This document shows, in pieces, positions 11,985 through 22,200 of a stretch of 64,000 nucleotides of DNA (within the stretch, counting starts at the first letter, position 1; each line of letters starts with the position of its first letter). The stretch comes from Himantopus leucocephalus (Eukaryota; Chordata; Aves; Charadriiformes; Recurvirostridae), in NCBI GenBank assembly GCA_003993805.1, contig RSEF01000021.1, forward strand, positions 623,610 to 687,609, given 5' to 3'. Under the pieces are notes generated by a model. It ran no database searches, was not told where the DNA came from, and was given only the letters and a program-made list of their open reading frames with translations. Made by a program: the position numbers and the translations under genes.

Positions 11985-12860
11985 AACCGAAGTCGCTCGC
12001 CCGGCCCGGCCCCTCCGGCAGCCCGCGGTGCCCTCCCCTTCCCCGGCGCCTCCTTTGTAGCCGAGCCCAGAGGCGGGGGGGGGGNCGGGGGGGGGGGGGG
12101 GGGGGGGGGGGTCGGAGATGCCCCTATTTCTAAGGCACAGCCCCCTCCCCGTGCCGGCTCCCTCTCTCCTCCCTTGATTTCTCTTTTAAGGCGTTTATTT
12201 TCCTGGCAGCCCCTTTCTCCCGCCCCGCAAAGCCGAGGGAGCCCGGTTGCAGCCCGGCGCGGAGGCGATGCTCGGCTGCCCCCCTCCCCACCTCTCCTTC
12301 CCGAGGCAGCCCCCCACCAACCGCTCTCCCCAGTGACTCCAGTTCAGCGTTTTAAGGCCCTAATGAGTGTTGACAAGTTTAATGAGTTTGTTTTAAAGAG
12401 GAAAAAACTGGTCAAGTCGAGATTTCCGAGTCAAATCCATTAGGAGATCCCATTCAAACCCCTCCTGACAGCTCAGCCGCTCTCACACTTCACCAGCCAG
12501 CGCAGGGCCGGCCTGCTGTGTGAACCCGATCCCCCTGCACCACAGCGGGGACCCCCCCTACCCCACAGCGGGGACCCCCCGCCCGGGATGCGGCGAGCCG
12601 GGGGTGTCATTGCCCGGGGACAGCAGCCCGTCCCCGGCGCCTCTTGCAGGGACGGACCCCGGGGCTGCCCGGGATGGAGGATTCCCCCCCCTGCCCCGAG
12701 GAGGCGGTGAGCCTCGGGGCTGCCCCCTGAAGAGGATGGAGGGGGTTCATCGCCTCCCCGCGGGGGGCGTGGGGATAGGGAACCCCCTAAACCCGCCCTA
12801 CGGGGCAAGGACGGAGAGAGCCCGGCAGCGAAACGGGACTGTCCAGCCACGCAATAACCT
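11985..12860. promoter_or_regulatory. CpG island
   Basis: CpG dinucleotides are dense: about 13 in the first 105 bp, about 17 in 12121-12330 and roughly 30 in 12470-12860, in DNA that is mostly G+C. A long G run at 12074-12111 carries an N at 12085, which points to a hard-to-sequence tract. 12340-12445 inside the island drops to AT-rich, conserved-looking DNA (TTAAGGCCCTAATGAGTG, GACAAGTTTAATGAG). No first exon is identifiable. The island may be a promoter or a Polycomb-type regulatory island. Confidence 0.65.
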
Positions 12861-12959
12861 CACATTTCTATAGGAAATAGCATTAAACGCCCCGCTGTCC
12901 TCGCCCCCCCCCCCTTCCCTCTCTCTTTCTGTCTCCCCCCAACCTTCATATAAGCAAAC

Positions 12960-13125
12960 AGCCCTGTGAAGCCGAGGTAGAGGTCACGTTAAGTCATGCA
13001 GTCTGACTTGGTGAACTTTGAGCTGGGTGATTAGGAGGGGGGTTCTCCTTTTTCAATTTCTCCACTTCCTAGGTCTCTCCATTGTTCCAATTCCAAACAG
13101 CTGCTGGTGCTAATCTTTCGGTTAT
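12960..13125. promoter_or_regulatory. Possible enhancer with nuclear-receptor DR1-like site
   Basis: AGGTCACGTTAAGTCA lies at about 12981 and TGAACTTTGAGCT at 13012-13024. The latter differs from a reverse DR1 (TGACCTTTGACCT) at two positions and includes the HNF4-type core TGAACTTTG. Only motif evidence supports this. Confidence 0.25.
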
Positions 13126-14029
13126 TTGCAATCAGGAGGAAGAAATACCCACACCCTAGAGTGCTCCGATATTAGCCTTGCCAGTGGAGTAAAGAGACCA
13201 CTGGAAGCTGGGGAGATGGAGGAAAACAAAACAGACCCAAGTTATTGAACTCAGTTTGACTCTGAGCCTTTCAGGTACCTCTCAATCCCAAAATCCGTGC
13301 CGGCAGAAAGCCATGGAAATCAGGCTTACAGGTACCACCACATCACTTAAGGCCAGACCTGATTTTTTTTCCAAAGGTTAAACTCCTCCATCCACTCAAA
13401 GTCTGGCCAGGGCAGGAGGGGAGGGGGGAAAATACCAACCAAGGGCGAGCTGGGAGGGAAAGAAACAACCACAAAAGCCCAGTTGGAGGCAAACCTGGAG
13501 AGCTACGCCCAGGAGGGTTTTGCTCGAGCTGGCTCTGAAGGATTCTTTTTTTAAGCTATTATAAAGAAGGGATGGAGAAACTAAAGACTTGAAGGAACCT
13601 GCAGTTCCCCTTGTGCAAAAGAAACCGTCCTACTTACGTGTGTGGAAGTGGTGATGCACGGCAGTGCTCTGCCCCGTGCGGGCGGGTAGGAGATCCCCTT
13701 CTAACTCATTTATTCCCCTAATAAACAGGGCGATGGGTGCCGGGTAACGATGGGTGCCTACCTTGAGGCATCCCGAAGGAGACGGGGGAATCGCCCCTCG
13801 CTTTCCAGGCAGCACAAACAGCACTAACAGCTCAAACCTTTGCCAAGAGCCTTAAAAACAGAGCTCCTAAAATTGCTGGGGTGGCCCCACACGTGTCCAG
13901 GCCGGGAATAAACCGTCGTTTTCTCGGGGGTTTATTAATATGCTGCCCTGGCTCTGCCGGGGGCGAACCCATTAGGCCTTGATAGTCTTACACAGCCCCT
14001 GCCTGGCCCGCAGCCCTCTCACCAGCAAC

Positions 14030-14145
14030 GCGAAGCCTTTATTGGTTTACTTAGGTGTTAATCCCTTAACAATCAAGTTGTCTGACCATGGAGCCCCGTC
14101 TCTATTCTTGTTTACATCTAATTACGGGGCTGAAATGCCACTTCC
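14030..14145. promoter_or_regulatory. Conserved-noncoding-like block with OTX/PITX, SOX and FOX motifs
   Basis: Within 60 bp there are TAATCCC (14059-14065), AACAAT (14068-14073) and TGTTTAC (14109-14115), plus an inverted CCAAT box (ATTGG, 14041-14045). Close packing of sites for different developmental factors is typical of enhancers. Not tested by alignment. Confidence 0.35.
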
Positions 14146-14999
14146 CTTCCCAACCTTCCTCCCCCGCTCCCCCCCCAAGCCTTCAAACCAACTTTCATTT
14201 CACCCCCTTTAAGCAGGTAAAGCCCCTTCTCCCGGGGAAGCAATTGAAGATAATTACAGCAGCGGTGGATCGGCAGCATCTCGGGCTGGGAAAAAGGAGG
14301 CTGGCTGCGGGAGAAAGGGCTCTGGGCACCAAAAAACCAGTCCCCCCCGCAGCACAGCCCACCTTTGGAGATGGCGTGGCCCTTCTCTCCTGCATCCACC
14401 CTCCCTTACCCCGGCGGAGACCCTTCCCCCGGTCCCCAAGATCTGCAGATGAAATGAAGAGCTCTCCCATCCTGGTGTCACAAGCATCTCAGAGCTTCCC
14501 TTAATTCAATTAAACCTCGTAACTCCAGGAAACCAGCGGAGATCCACCCAAAGCAAGCCAGTAGCCGGGACTAACAAAGGACCTTTCTTTCCAGAGGGTG
14601 TAGGGACCCCGCTGGCCCATGTGTCATCCATACCCGGCGACTCCTGCCTCTTCGGGGTTAACGATTCAGACACCACTGCGAGCTCTGGGACTGCAACTTG
14701 GCTTAGATAGCGTCTCAGCCCTGGGGCAATTCCTCTAAATCAATTTTCAAAACAATCAGTTTAGGGGCTTTTAATTAAGCTTTAAACCAGTGGTTAAAAA
14801 TAGCAGTTTACTTCTTTGGGATGCAAACTAGGCTAGCGTAAAAATAAATCAGAGAGACGGGCCCGCTGCCTTTTGGGATTCGGGGAAACGTAGATTATAT
14901 ACGTCCCAAGATTACGAGGATTTTTTTTTTTCTTCTAATACTTATTCTCTCTCACAGCAGCTGCTCTTTCCCTGCCAGACAGTCAACTGTCCGTAGGAC

Positions 15000-16250
15000 C
15001 GCAAAGCCGGCGGATGCCGTGCAGCTTTCCCCAAGCAAAGCAAAATTTCTGCGAGGAAACCTCGCCACCCCGATCCTAGGTCAGCATCCCGCTGCGAACA
15101 GCAGGTTCGCCGCCTTTTTCTATATATCATGAACAGAAAAATAAAATAAAATAAAATAAACTATCCGGCTGGGCTTATTGCAAGGAGGGAAAGCCCAGCC
15201 GGCCCCTCAGCGCGGAGACGGGAGCGCTGCAAACCCAGCCTGCTTTCCGTGAAGATGAATTTCGCTTAAGAGATGAATTTAGGCTCCTTTTGTGCCTTTG
15301 TAGTTTAAATCGGATCCTCCAGGTTCTTCCCACCTCCCCGCCACCCTCTTCTTTTGTTTAATACTTTTGTGATTACAGCAAAAGGGATGCTCGCAGGGCC
15401 CAGCCCGAAACACACGCTCCACACCTTTAAATCCCTTAAGCTGGAGCAGGTTTTTGGCTCCCCAGCCTCGGCCGGGAAGCAGATGCTTAAACGCAGCTCC
15501 TACACCAAAAGCAGCTCTTTAAAGGGACCACTGCGTTAGGTTGATTAAAGAGTAATTAAGGGCGGTGGGACTCCTTTGGTACCGCTTCTAGGACTCTCCG
15601 TACCCAGAGGATTTCTCCCTAGGTAACCCAGATAAATTACAGATAGGGCTGAAATAACTTTTGTCCACGACGGGCCGGGATGAGCCTGGACCGCAAATCC
15701 CTACTCAGCAGTGGCTAATGAGGCAGTCATGCAAAACGCAGCCAGTTAAACCTGAAAAGCAGCGGCGTGGGGTGACTTCTTCTCCCTGCCAGACCCGCGG
15801 GGGCTTCACAGGCAGGTTTTTTGCCCCCCCCGCCCCGCAGCCCGTAATTCACAGCCGCTTCTTGCGGGGCTGAGCCCGGGGAGCAAGCGTGGCTCCTTGG
15901 CCAAACGCGCAGCCGAGACCTTGACCCAGTTTATTCCCAGTTTGGGAAGAAAAACGGGGTTCGGCCGCGGGGCTTTTTGCCCCGTCTCCATGCTGCAGCA
16001 GCGAGGAGGAGGGGGATTTCCCCATGCCTCCCAAAGTTTGGGGGGAGACTAGCCTGGGGGTACCATCAGCTTGGGAAGAGATGCTGCGACCAGTCCGGAG
16101 AGGATGCACAGGTCGGCGGGGTGGGGACACCTCACCGTCCCGACCGTGTCCCCAAGAAGCAGGGCTTGGGTTTCTCCTCTGCCAGCGGGAGGAAAGACCC
16201 GAATTCCCCGTGGGGAAAGTGGAGAAGAGCTTTAAAAAAAAATAAAATCT
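15000..16250. promoter_or_regulatory. Broken CpG-rich zone
   Basis: CpG is high at 15000-15115 and again at 15640-16200 (for example CACGACGGGCCGGG, GCGGCGTGG and ACGCGCAGCCGAG). In between, at 15270-15620, CpG falls and TTAATTAAG-like text appears at about 15545-15560. I cannot fix island borders by eye. No exon is recognised. Confidence 0.45.
15137..15160. repeat. ATAAA pentanucleotide microsatellite
   Basis: About four to five ATAAA units in tandem, starting after an AACAG flank. Confidence 0.85.
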
Positions 16251-16504
16251 GACGACGAGGGAAGACACACGGGAAAAAAAGGGGGAAAAAAAATAACAGG
16301 GGGTCGGAAAGCGAGTGGGAGCTTTCCCCGATCAACCTGCTCTTGGGTGGGGAGGGAGAAAAACCTTTCCAAAACTCTCTCCTTCCCATTCCGCGCTACT
16401 TTCAAGGACTTTCTGCTGCTGCTTTTCCTCCGCTCCTTCCCTGAGCATCCTCCCCCCCCGCCCCCGCCTCTCCCGCAAGCGCCTTCCCCCCCTTTAGATC
16501 TCAG

Positions 16505-16850
16505 CGTGTTTGCTCTTGACTTCATCCACTAAGTCAATAGTTTGGAGATGCCCTCATCCTCAGAGGCCCGAGCCCCCGTGTCCCCTCCCTGTTTTCTCCT
16601 GCGGATAATGGCAGCCTTTTGTCGTGTAATCAAGCTCCCGAGGGGTTGGGAGACAGATATAGATTCTTGGCATTTGTCGGTGAAAATGAAAGCTGGATTA
16701 GGCAGAGGCGGCTGCACACTCCATGGTAAAGGACAACAACTATTCCCCCATTGAAAGTCCCATTCTGGTTTGGTTATTTTATCTTTAAAAGTTGTTTGTA
16801 TTTCTAAAGTGGCTATTGATGCACTTAGAAAGTGTAGCAAGCTGTAAAGC
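16505..16850. promoter_or_regulatory. Conserved-noncoding-like block
   Basis: After the pyrimidine-rich stretch to 16500 the DNA becomes balanced and non-repetitive, with ATCCACTAAGTCAATAG, CGTGTAATCAAGC, TTGGCATTTGTCGG and CATTGAAAGTCCC. The sharp change from low complexity to dense mixed motifs suggests constraint. No frame with protein character crosses it. Confidence 0.3.
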
Positions 16851-17946
16851 CTCGCTTCAAATGAAAGGCGGACAAAAAAAAGAGGAGGTTAAGGGGAGAA
16901 AACAGAGTGAGAAAAAATACCGTCAGAAAAGGAGGGGGGAGAGAGAAGGGGGGTGGCAAAAGAGTTAAAAAGATCAAATTCAGCCTGGGTAAAGTTTAAA
17001 ATCGTAGAGAAAAGTCACGAAGTCACAGCAGCCGGGAGAGGAGCGAGGGCGCGGGGGTTTGAGCTCTGCCTTTTCCCTTCCCTGCCCGTTTGCCTGCCTC
17101 GCAGGGGAAAAATAATGACAATATTTAGGTTTCCCTCCTGCGCATTGAGATGATGGGGGGGGGGTTGACGGGGATATTTTTTTCTTCGCGGGGGACACTT
17201 GACTCTTTGCAGCTGAACTCTAAATGCGACCAGCTTTCTGCTCTGCGTTAAAGTTATTTTATTCTTTAGCAACTGATCACAACCACCACCCTATTTTTCT
17301 CCTTGACAGAGGTTTGCTGAGACGCTCTTGCCAAGCAGAAATGGGGAAGGTTGTCCATCTCTGCACTATGAACCTTTGAGCATTTTCCCTTGAGAAGCAC
17401 GAGATTTTGGCATTATATATATATAATTTTCCCCCAAACATCACTTGGGTTTAACCATCTTGGATCCCCTCGCCCTTTAGGTGCGTCTTAATCTGGGGCT
17501 GTACCGTCTCTCCCTCTTTACATACCCTCCTCCCAGTGAATAGGGGGTGGCAAGAACTGGGTTATTTTGTTTGTTTGTTTAAAAAACCCATTTGTTAAAA
17601 CCCCCAAACTTTTCTCCTCCTTTTGCCGGAGTTTCAGGAATGGAAATTGCAGCTTACCCGCTGCGAGCATATTCAGCCGCACGCACAAGGGAGGGTTTGT
17701 GGCTGGAAGGAGATTAAGGGGAAAACTCCAGGAAAAAGAAACAGAGCAACAAGGTACAAACCAAANTAAAAAAAAAAAAAAAAAAAAAGCTTCAAATAGC
17801 TCAATTTGCTGCTATTTAGCATCAAACAGGCATCTTCTCCAGAAGTGGTGAAAAAAAATTAAAAAGAATTAAGTTACTGCACAGAAACAACGAATCTCTC
17901 TGGAAAACGCCTGCCTTTTACTAAGTACGCGGGTCTATACGTGGGC

Positions 17947-17969
17947 ATATATATATATATATATATATA
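17947..17969. repeat. (AT)n microsatellite
   Basis: A pure AT dinucleotide run of about 23 bp. A shorter one sits at 17414-17425. Confidence 0.9.
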
Positions 17970-18779
17970 GTCCTTTAAAATCACCAGCAGCTCCGGCTAT
18001 CTGCCCTCTCTTGGATAATTTACACCATACAAAGGTTGGGGGCTATTAATCCCGTCCCCCCCAGCCCCCATTCCTATTCATGTCAATGTTTCTTTCTTTT
18101 TCCAAGCAATCAAATGTGCCGGAGACAATTGTAGCGAATTTAAACATGACTGTCCCCTGAATATCCCTCGACATCGAAGTGTCCTTTGTACCTTCACCCT
18201 CTCCTTTTAAAGACGTTTATACATTTTAAAATGCAAAATAATGCAGCCAGTGGATCTTTATTAAAGCGCAAGACGAAGCTCTGGTTGGATTGATATTTTC
18301 GCGAGAAAAAAAAAAATCTTTACGAAGTTGTTTAACAGTGGGAAGTTTCATGGGCGATTTAAGGACCCTTCTTCTAACTTTAAACAAGGCGAAAATCACC
18401 CGAGTATTTTTAACTCCACTTGGAGGAGAGTTGCTCGAAAGCAGCTTCTCCTTGAGCAATCCTGTCGAGTCAACTTTCCTCCCTCTCCTTTAATTCCCAA
18501 TAAAAATGCAAATCAATTCGTCCCCATAATGGGAACGAAACATAAATAAATAAATTACAGAATTGCGGTCGCTCCGGACTTTCCCCTCCACTCCAGATTT
18601 GGACGCAAATGGAAATGGCAGAAATAGAATGGAAATTCCCTTGGAAAATAGGAAAATAACTTTTTTTTTTTTTTCCCGGACACCCCCCTCCCCCCTTCCC
18701 TCCCCTGGGTTTGGGGACCGCGGTTTCATAACTGGCTTCCCCCCCTCAACCACTCCTCTCTCCCTCTTTTAAAGATGCC

Positions 18780-19330
18780 ACCAGGTCACTTTGATCCGCG
18801 ATCTTTAGGGTCTCCGGACAAAGAAGGCAGTGAAGGCTGAAGGCTGCCGGCTGTCCCGTCCCCCCCGTCCCCCCCGCAGCTGCCCGCACCTCGCCCGGGA
18901 GGGAGCCCCGCCGGCAGCCCTGCCCTCAGCCCCGCTCCCCAGGGTCAGGCAGAGTGCTGCCTTCCAATTTTAGCAACAACAACAACAAAAAAAAAACCAC
19001 CAAACAAGAGAAGAGTGAAAACCAAGAAGGGTTTTTCCTCCCTCTTCCAGAGCGAGCGAGCGAGCGAGCCCGGGGGCAGGGGAGAGCCAACTCGAAGGGA
19101 AGAGCGGGTGTAAAAATAGTTTGTGCTTCCCCTGCCTCCGCCGAGCTCCCCCGAAACCTCCCTCCGGGCTGCGGGGCGTCCCTCCGTGGGGCTGCGGGGC
19201 GTCCTTCCGTGAGGCTACGGGACATCCCTCCGTGGGGCTGCGGGACATCCCTCGGTGCCCTCCCCGCGCCCCCCCAGCCCACCTCGGGCGGGGCAGGGCA
19301 GCGGGAGGCGGGGGGTGACCAGCCATAGGA
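18780..19330. promoter_or_regulatory. CpG island with embedded tandem repeats
   Basis: CpG is frequent from CCGCGATC at 18796 to the GC-rich end at 19320. A four-unit AGCG run is at 19051-19066 and a 23-bp repeat at 19167-19258. Long frames on both strands here are products of high GC content and the repeat, not genes. Confidence 0.55.
19167..19258. repeat. 23-bp minisatellite, 4 units
   Basis: Four back-to-back 23-bp units start at 19167, 19190, 19213 and 19236. Each begins GGCTGCGG or GGCTACGG. The first two carry GGCGTCC and the last two carry GACATCC, which suggests growth from an older pair. Confidence 0.9.
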
Positions 19331-19599
19331 AAGGCAGCCCCCTCTTTGAACCTCAGCTTTCTTTCCGCCCCAAAAAAGACTTTTTTGGGTTTTTTTGAAG
19401 TTGACAGGTGGAGGTGCGAGGGGAGCATCCCTTGAGTGGGATGCTGTTGAGGGGAGGGAAACCCTCCATTTCCAGCGCGACCCCCTCGCCTCACTTGCCC
19501 TTTCTCCAAGCAGAATTGACTAGTCTTTTTTAGTTATTTTTAATATATATATTATTTTTTTAATTTTAAACAAGCGCTTTTCCTTATCTTCTTCGACTC

Positions 19600-20060
19600 A
19601 AGCCCAAACCCCTCCAGAGCCCCAGAGCGGCGCGGCCCGGCCGGGACCGCAGCCGCGCACAAAATGGATGAGCTAAGATGTCTCCCCAGCCGCAGACTTC
19701 ATGAATGAGCGACCCCCTTCCCCTCTCCCTCCCCATCTCCGGCTATAGATTGATAGATATAGATATATTTCATGAATGAGCCGAGGGTCCTCCCCGCCTC
19801 CCCCCTGCCTTGGCTATCCCTGCAGAGCCTATAAACAGCAACGGCCCTTTACAACAATTCATCACAGGACCCAGAGCCATCCAAGCAAGTAATATGTAGC
19901 CTCAGATCTAGTATGTCCCACAAGACAGAGCGCCTGCTAATTAATAGACAGTGATTCCTGCAAGCAGCCCTAGCAGTCTGTAATATGATGAACTTCCTTT
20001 GTACCGGTGTCACCACAAATGTTTCTGATAAGGAAAAGCATCCAAGGATCAAAGACTATA
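19600..20060. promoter_or_regulatory. Promoter-like region beside the assembly gap
   Basis: A CpG-dense start (GGCGCGGCCCGGCCGGGACC at about 19629) is followed by two copies of TTCATGAATGAGC (19698-19710 and 19769-19781). TATAAACAG lies at about 19830. From 19850 to 20050 the DNA is non-repetitive and balanced (TGCTAATTAATAGACAG, GTAATATGATGAAC), like a conserved 5' UTR or enhancer. No coding exon is recognised on either strand. Confidence 0.4.
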
Positions 20061-20399
20061 AGCTTCTCAATTTCCTCAAGCTGCCTCTACTTTTCCTCAC
20101 CTACTTTTTCTTTTTCTTCCCCCCCACCCCCCAGCCCCTCCAAGGAGATGCAATCCTCCCTCTCCCTTCTGACAGCCCTGAGGTCCGCTCAAGTGCAGGG
20201 GTCAGTCCTAGACCGTGCCCTCTAAAATATCATCATCATCACCACTTGCACCTTCGTATTCCGCCTTAAAAAAAAAAAAAAAAAGCTCCGATTCTGGTTC
20301 TTGCCCTCCCCCGCACCTCCTCTTCTCTTCCCCACTTCTCCCCAACTCCGGATGACAAACGTCTTTATAAACAGGCATTAGCTGACATCTAATTTCTTT

Positions 20400-22200
20400 T
20401 GTGGCAAGATCATGCAAAGTGCGAGCGCACAGGCGAGCTCTCCCGAGCGGGTACCATCCCCGGGTCGGGATGAGCCAGGAAGGAGCGTGTTTTTGGGGAA
20501 CGGGGGAGATGCCGGCAGACTCAGGGGTGGGGGGGGAAGATGCAGCAAACCTCCCACCCCCGGGCACACCGGCAAAGCCGCATCCCAATCCCAACCTCTC
20601 ATCCCTCCGTGAGCCGCACCTGCGCTTCCCAACTCCTTAATTTTTTATTTTTTTTTTTTNNNNNNNNNNNNNNNNNNNNNNNNNNNNNNNNNNNNNNNNN
20701 NNNNNNNNNNNNNNNNNNNNNNNNNNNNNNNNNNNNNNNNNNNNNNNNNNNNNNNNNNNNNNNNNNNNNNNNNNNNNNNNNNNNNNNNNNNNNNNNNNNN
20801 NNNNNNNNNNNNNNNNNNNNNNNNNNNNNNNNNNNNNNNNNNNNNNNNNNNNNNNNNNNNNNNNNNNNNNNNNNNNNNNNNNNNNNNNNNNNNNNNNNNN
20901 NNNNNNNNNNNNNNNNNNNNNNNNNNNNNNNNNNNNNNNNNNNNNNNNNNNNNNNNNNNNNNNNNNNNNNNNNNNNNNNNNNNNNNNNNNNNNNNNNNNN
21001 NNNNNNNNNNNNNNNNNNNNNNNNNNNNNNNNNNNNNNNNNNNNNNNNNNNNNNNNNNNNNNNNNNNNNNNNNNNNNNNNNNNNNNNNNNNNNNNNNNNN
21101 NNNNNNNNNNNNNNNNNNNNNNNNNNNNNNNNNNNNNNNNNNNNNNNNNNNNNNNNNNNNNNNNNNNNNNNNNNNNNNNNNNNNNNNNNNNNNNNNNNNN
21201 NNNNNNNNNNNNNNNNNNNNNNNNNNNNNNNNNNNNNNNNNNNNNNNNNNNNNNNNNNNNNNNNNNNNNNNNNNNNNNNNNNNNNNNNNNNNNNNNNNNN
21301 NNNNNNNNNNNNNNNNNNNNNNNNNNNNNNNNNNNNNNNNNNNNNNNNNNNNNNNNNNNNNNNNNNNNNNNNNNNNNNNNNNNNNNNNNNNNNNNNNNNN
21401 NNNNNNNNNNNNNNNNNNNNNNNNNNNNNNNNNNNNNNNNNNNNNNNNNNNNNNNNNNNNNNNNNNNNNNNNNNNNNNNNNNNNNNNNNNNNNNNNNNNN
21501 NNNNNNNNNNNNNNNNNNNNCCCCCCCCCCCGGGGCCTCACCCCCAAACCCCCCCCCCCCCCCCCGCCCCCTTCTCCCGGTGCTGGATTTTGCTTTGAAA
21601 TTAAAGCCCTGGCTGGACCCCTCCCAGTCCGGCCACATCTTCATCGCTCACCCTCTTCCTCCCGCAGCCGCAAAGCTCAGCCTAAACCCGCACCCGCTTT
21701 GCTGCGCGGCCCCGATTTGGTTTTTCTCACGTTTCCACGCCTAAAATTCGCCCAAACCCCGCCAAAAACCCACGGGACGGGGGGGGGGGAAAAAAAAAAA
21801 AAATGCAACATTGAAATCCTTTCCAAGGTGTCAGATTGCTCCCGAAGTCTCCAACTCGAGACTCCCGAAGTCTCGCAGCCCCGACTTTGGGTCTCCAGCA
21901 AACGAAAATAAAGAGGCTTTCCTCCCCTCCGCCCCAAACCCGCCAATTCCCGAAGTTTTAGGCAGAAAAATAACGGGCAGAGCTGAGTGGGACCAGCTCG
22001 GAGCCCCTCGCAGCCCCTTCTTCAACCGCATTCCTCCAGCGCGGCAGTAATTCAATTATTTGCCTTTCATTTGCTTAGATGGGGGGGAAGAGCCTGGGAA
22101 TAAAGTTGAAAATTAAATGTTTCTGCTCTCCCAGCACCGGGGGAAGATTAAACTAAAGAACCCGAGCCCGGAGTCCCTGCCTTCCCCGCCGCTCTAGGGT
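20400..22200. promoter_or_regulatory. CpG island interrupted by assembly gap
   Basis: CpG is high on both sides of the gap: GTGCGAGCGCACAGGCGAGC at 20418 on the left, and CGCAGCCGC, GCTGCGCGGCCCCG and similar text at 21664-21720 on the right. The centre of the island is missing, so a first exon could be hidden. The DNA out to 22200 keeps moderate CpG, for example GCTCGGAGCCCCTCGCAGCC near 21997. Confidence 0.55.
20660..21520. other. Assembly gap (861 N)
   Basis: The run of N is bordered by a T run on the left and a C run on the right. The real size is unknown. Any reading frame that spans it is meaningless. Confidence 1.

Noticed and set aside
11795..12443. Pro/Gly-rich frames across the CpG island
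   Set aside because: The frames are produced by GC-rich low-complexity DNA and cross a G run with an N. No known protein is recognised.
20540..21644. Frames of 300-352 codons on both strands
   Set aside because: They consist almost entirely of Ns from the assembly gap.
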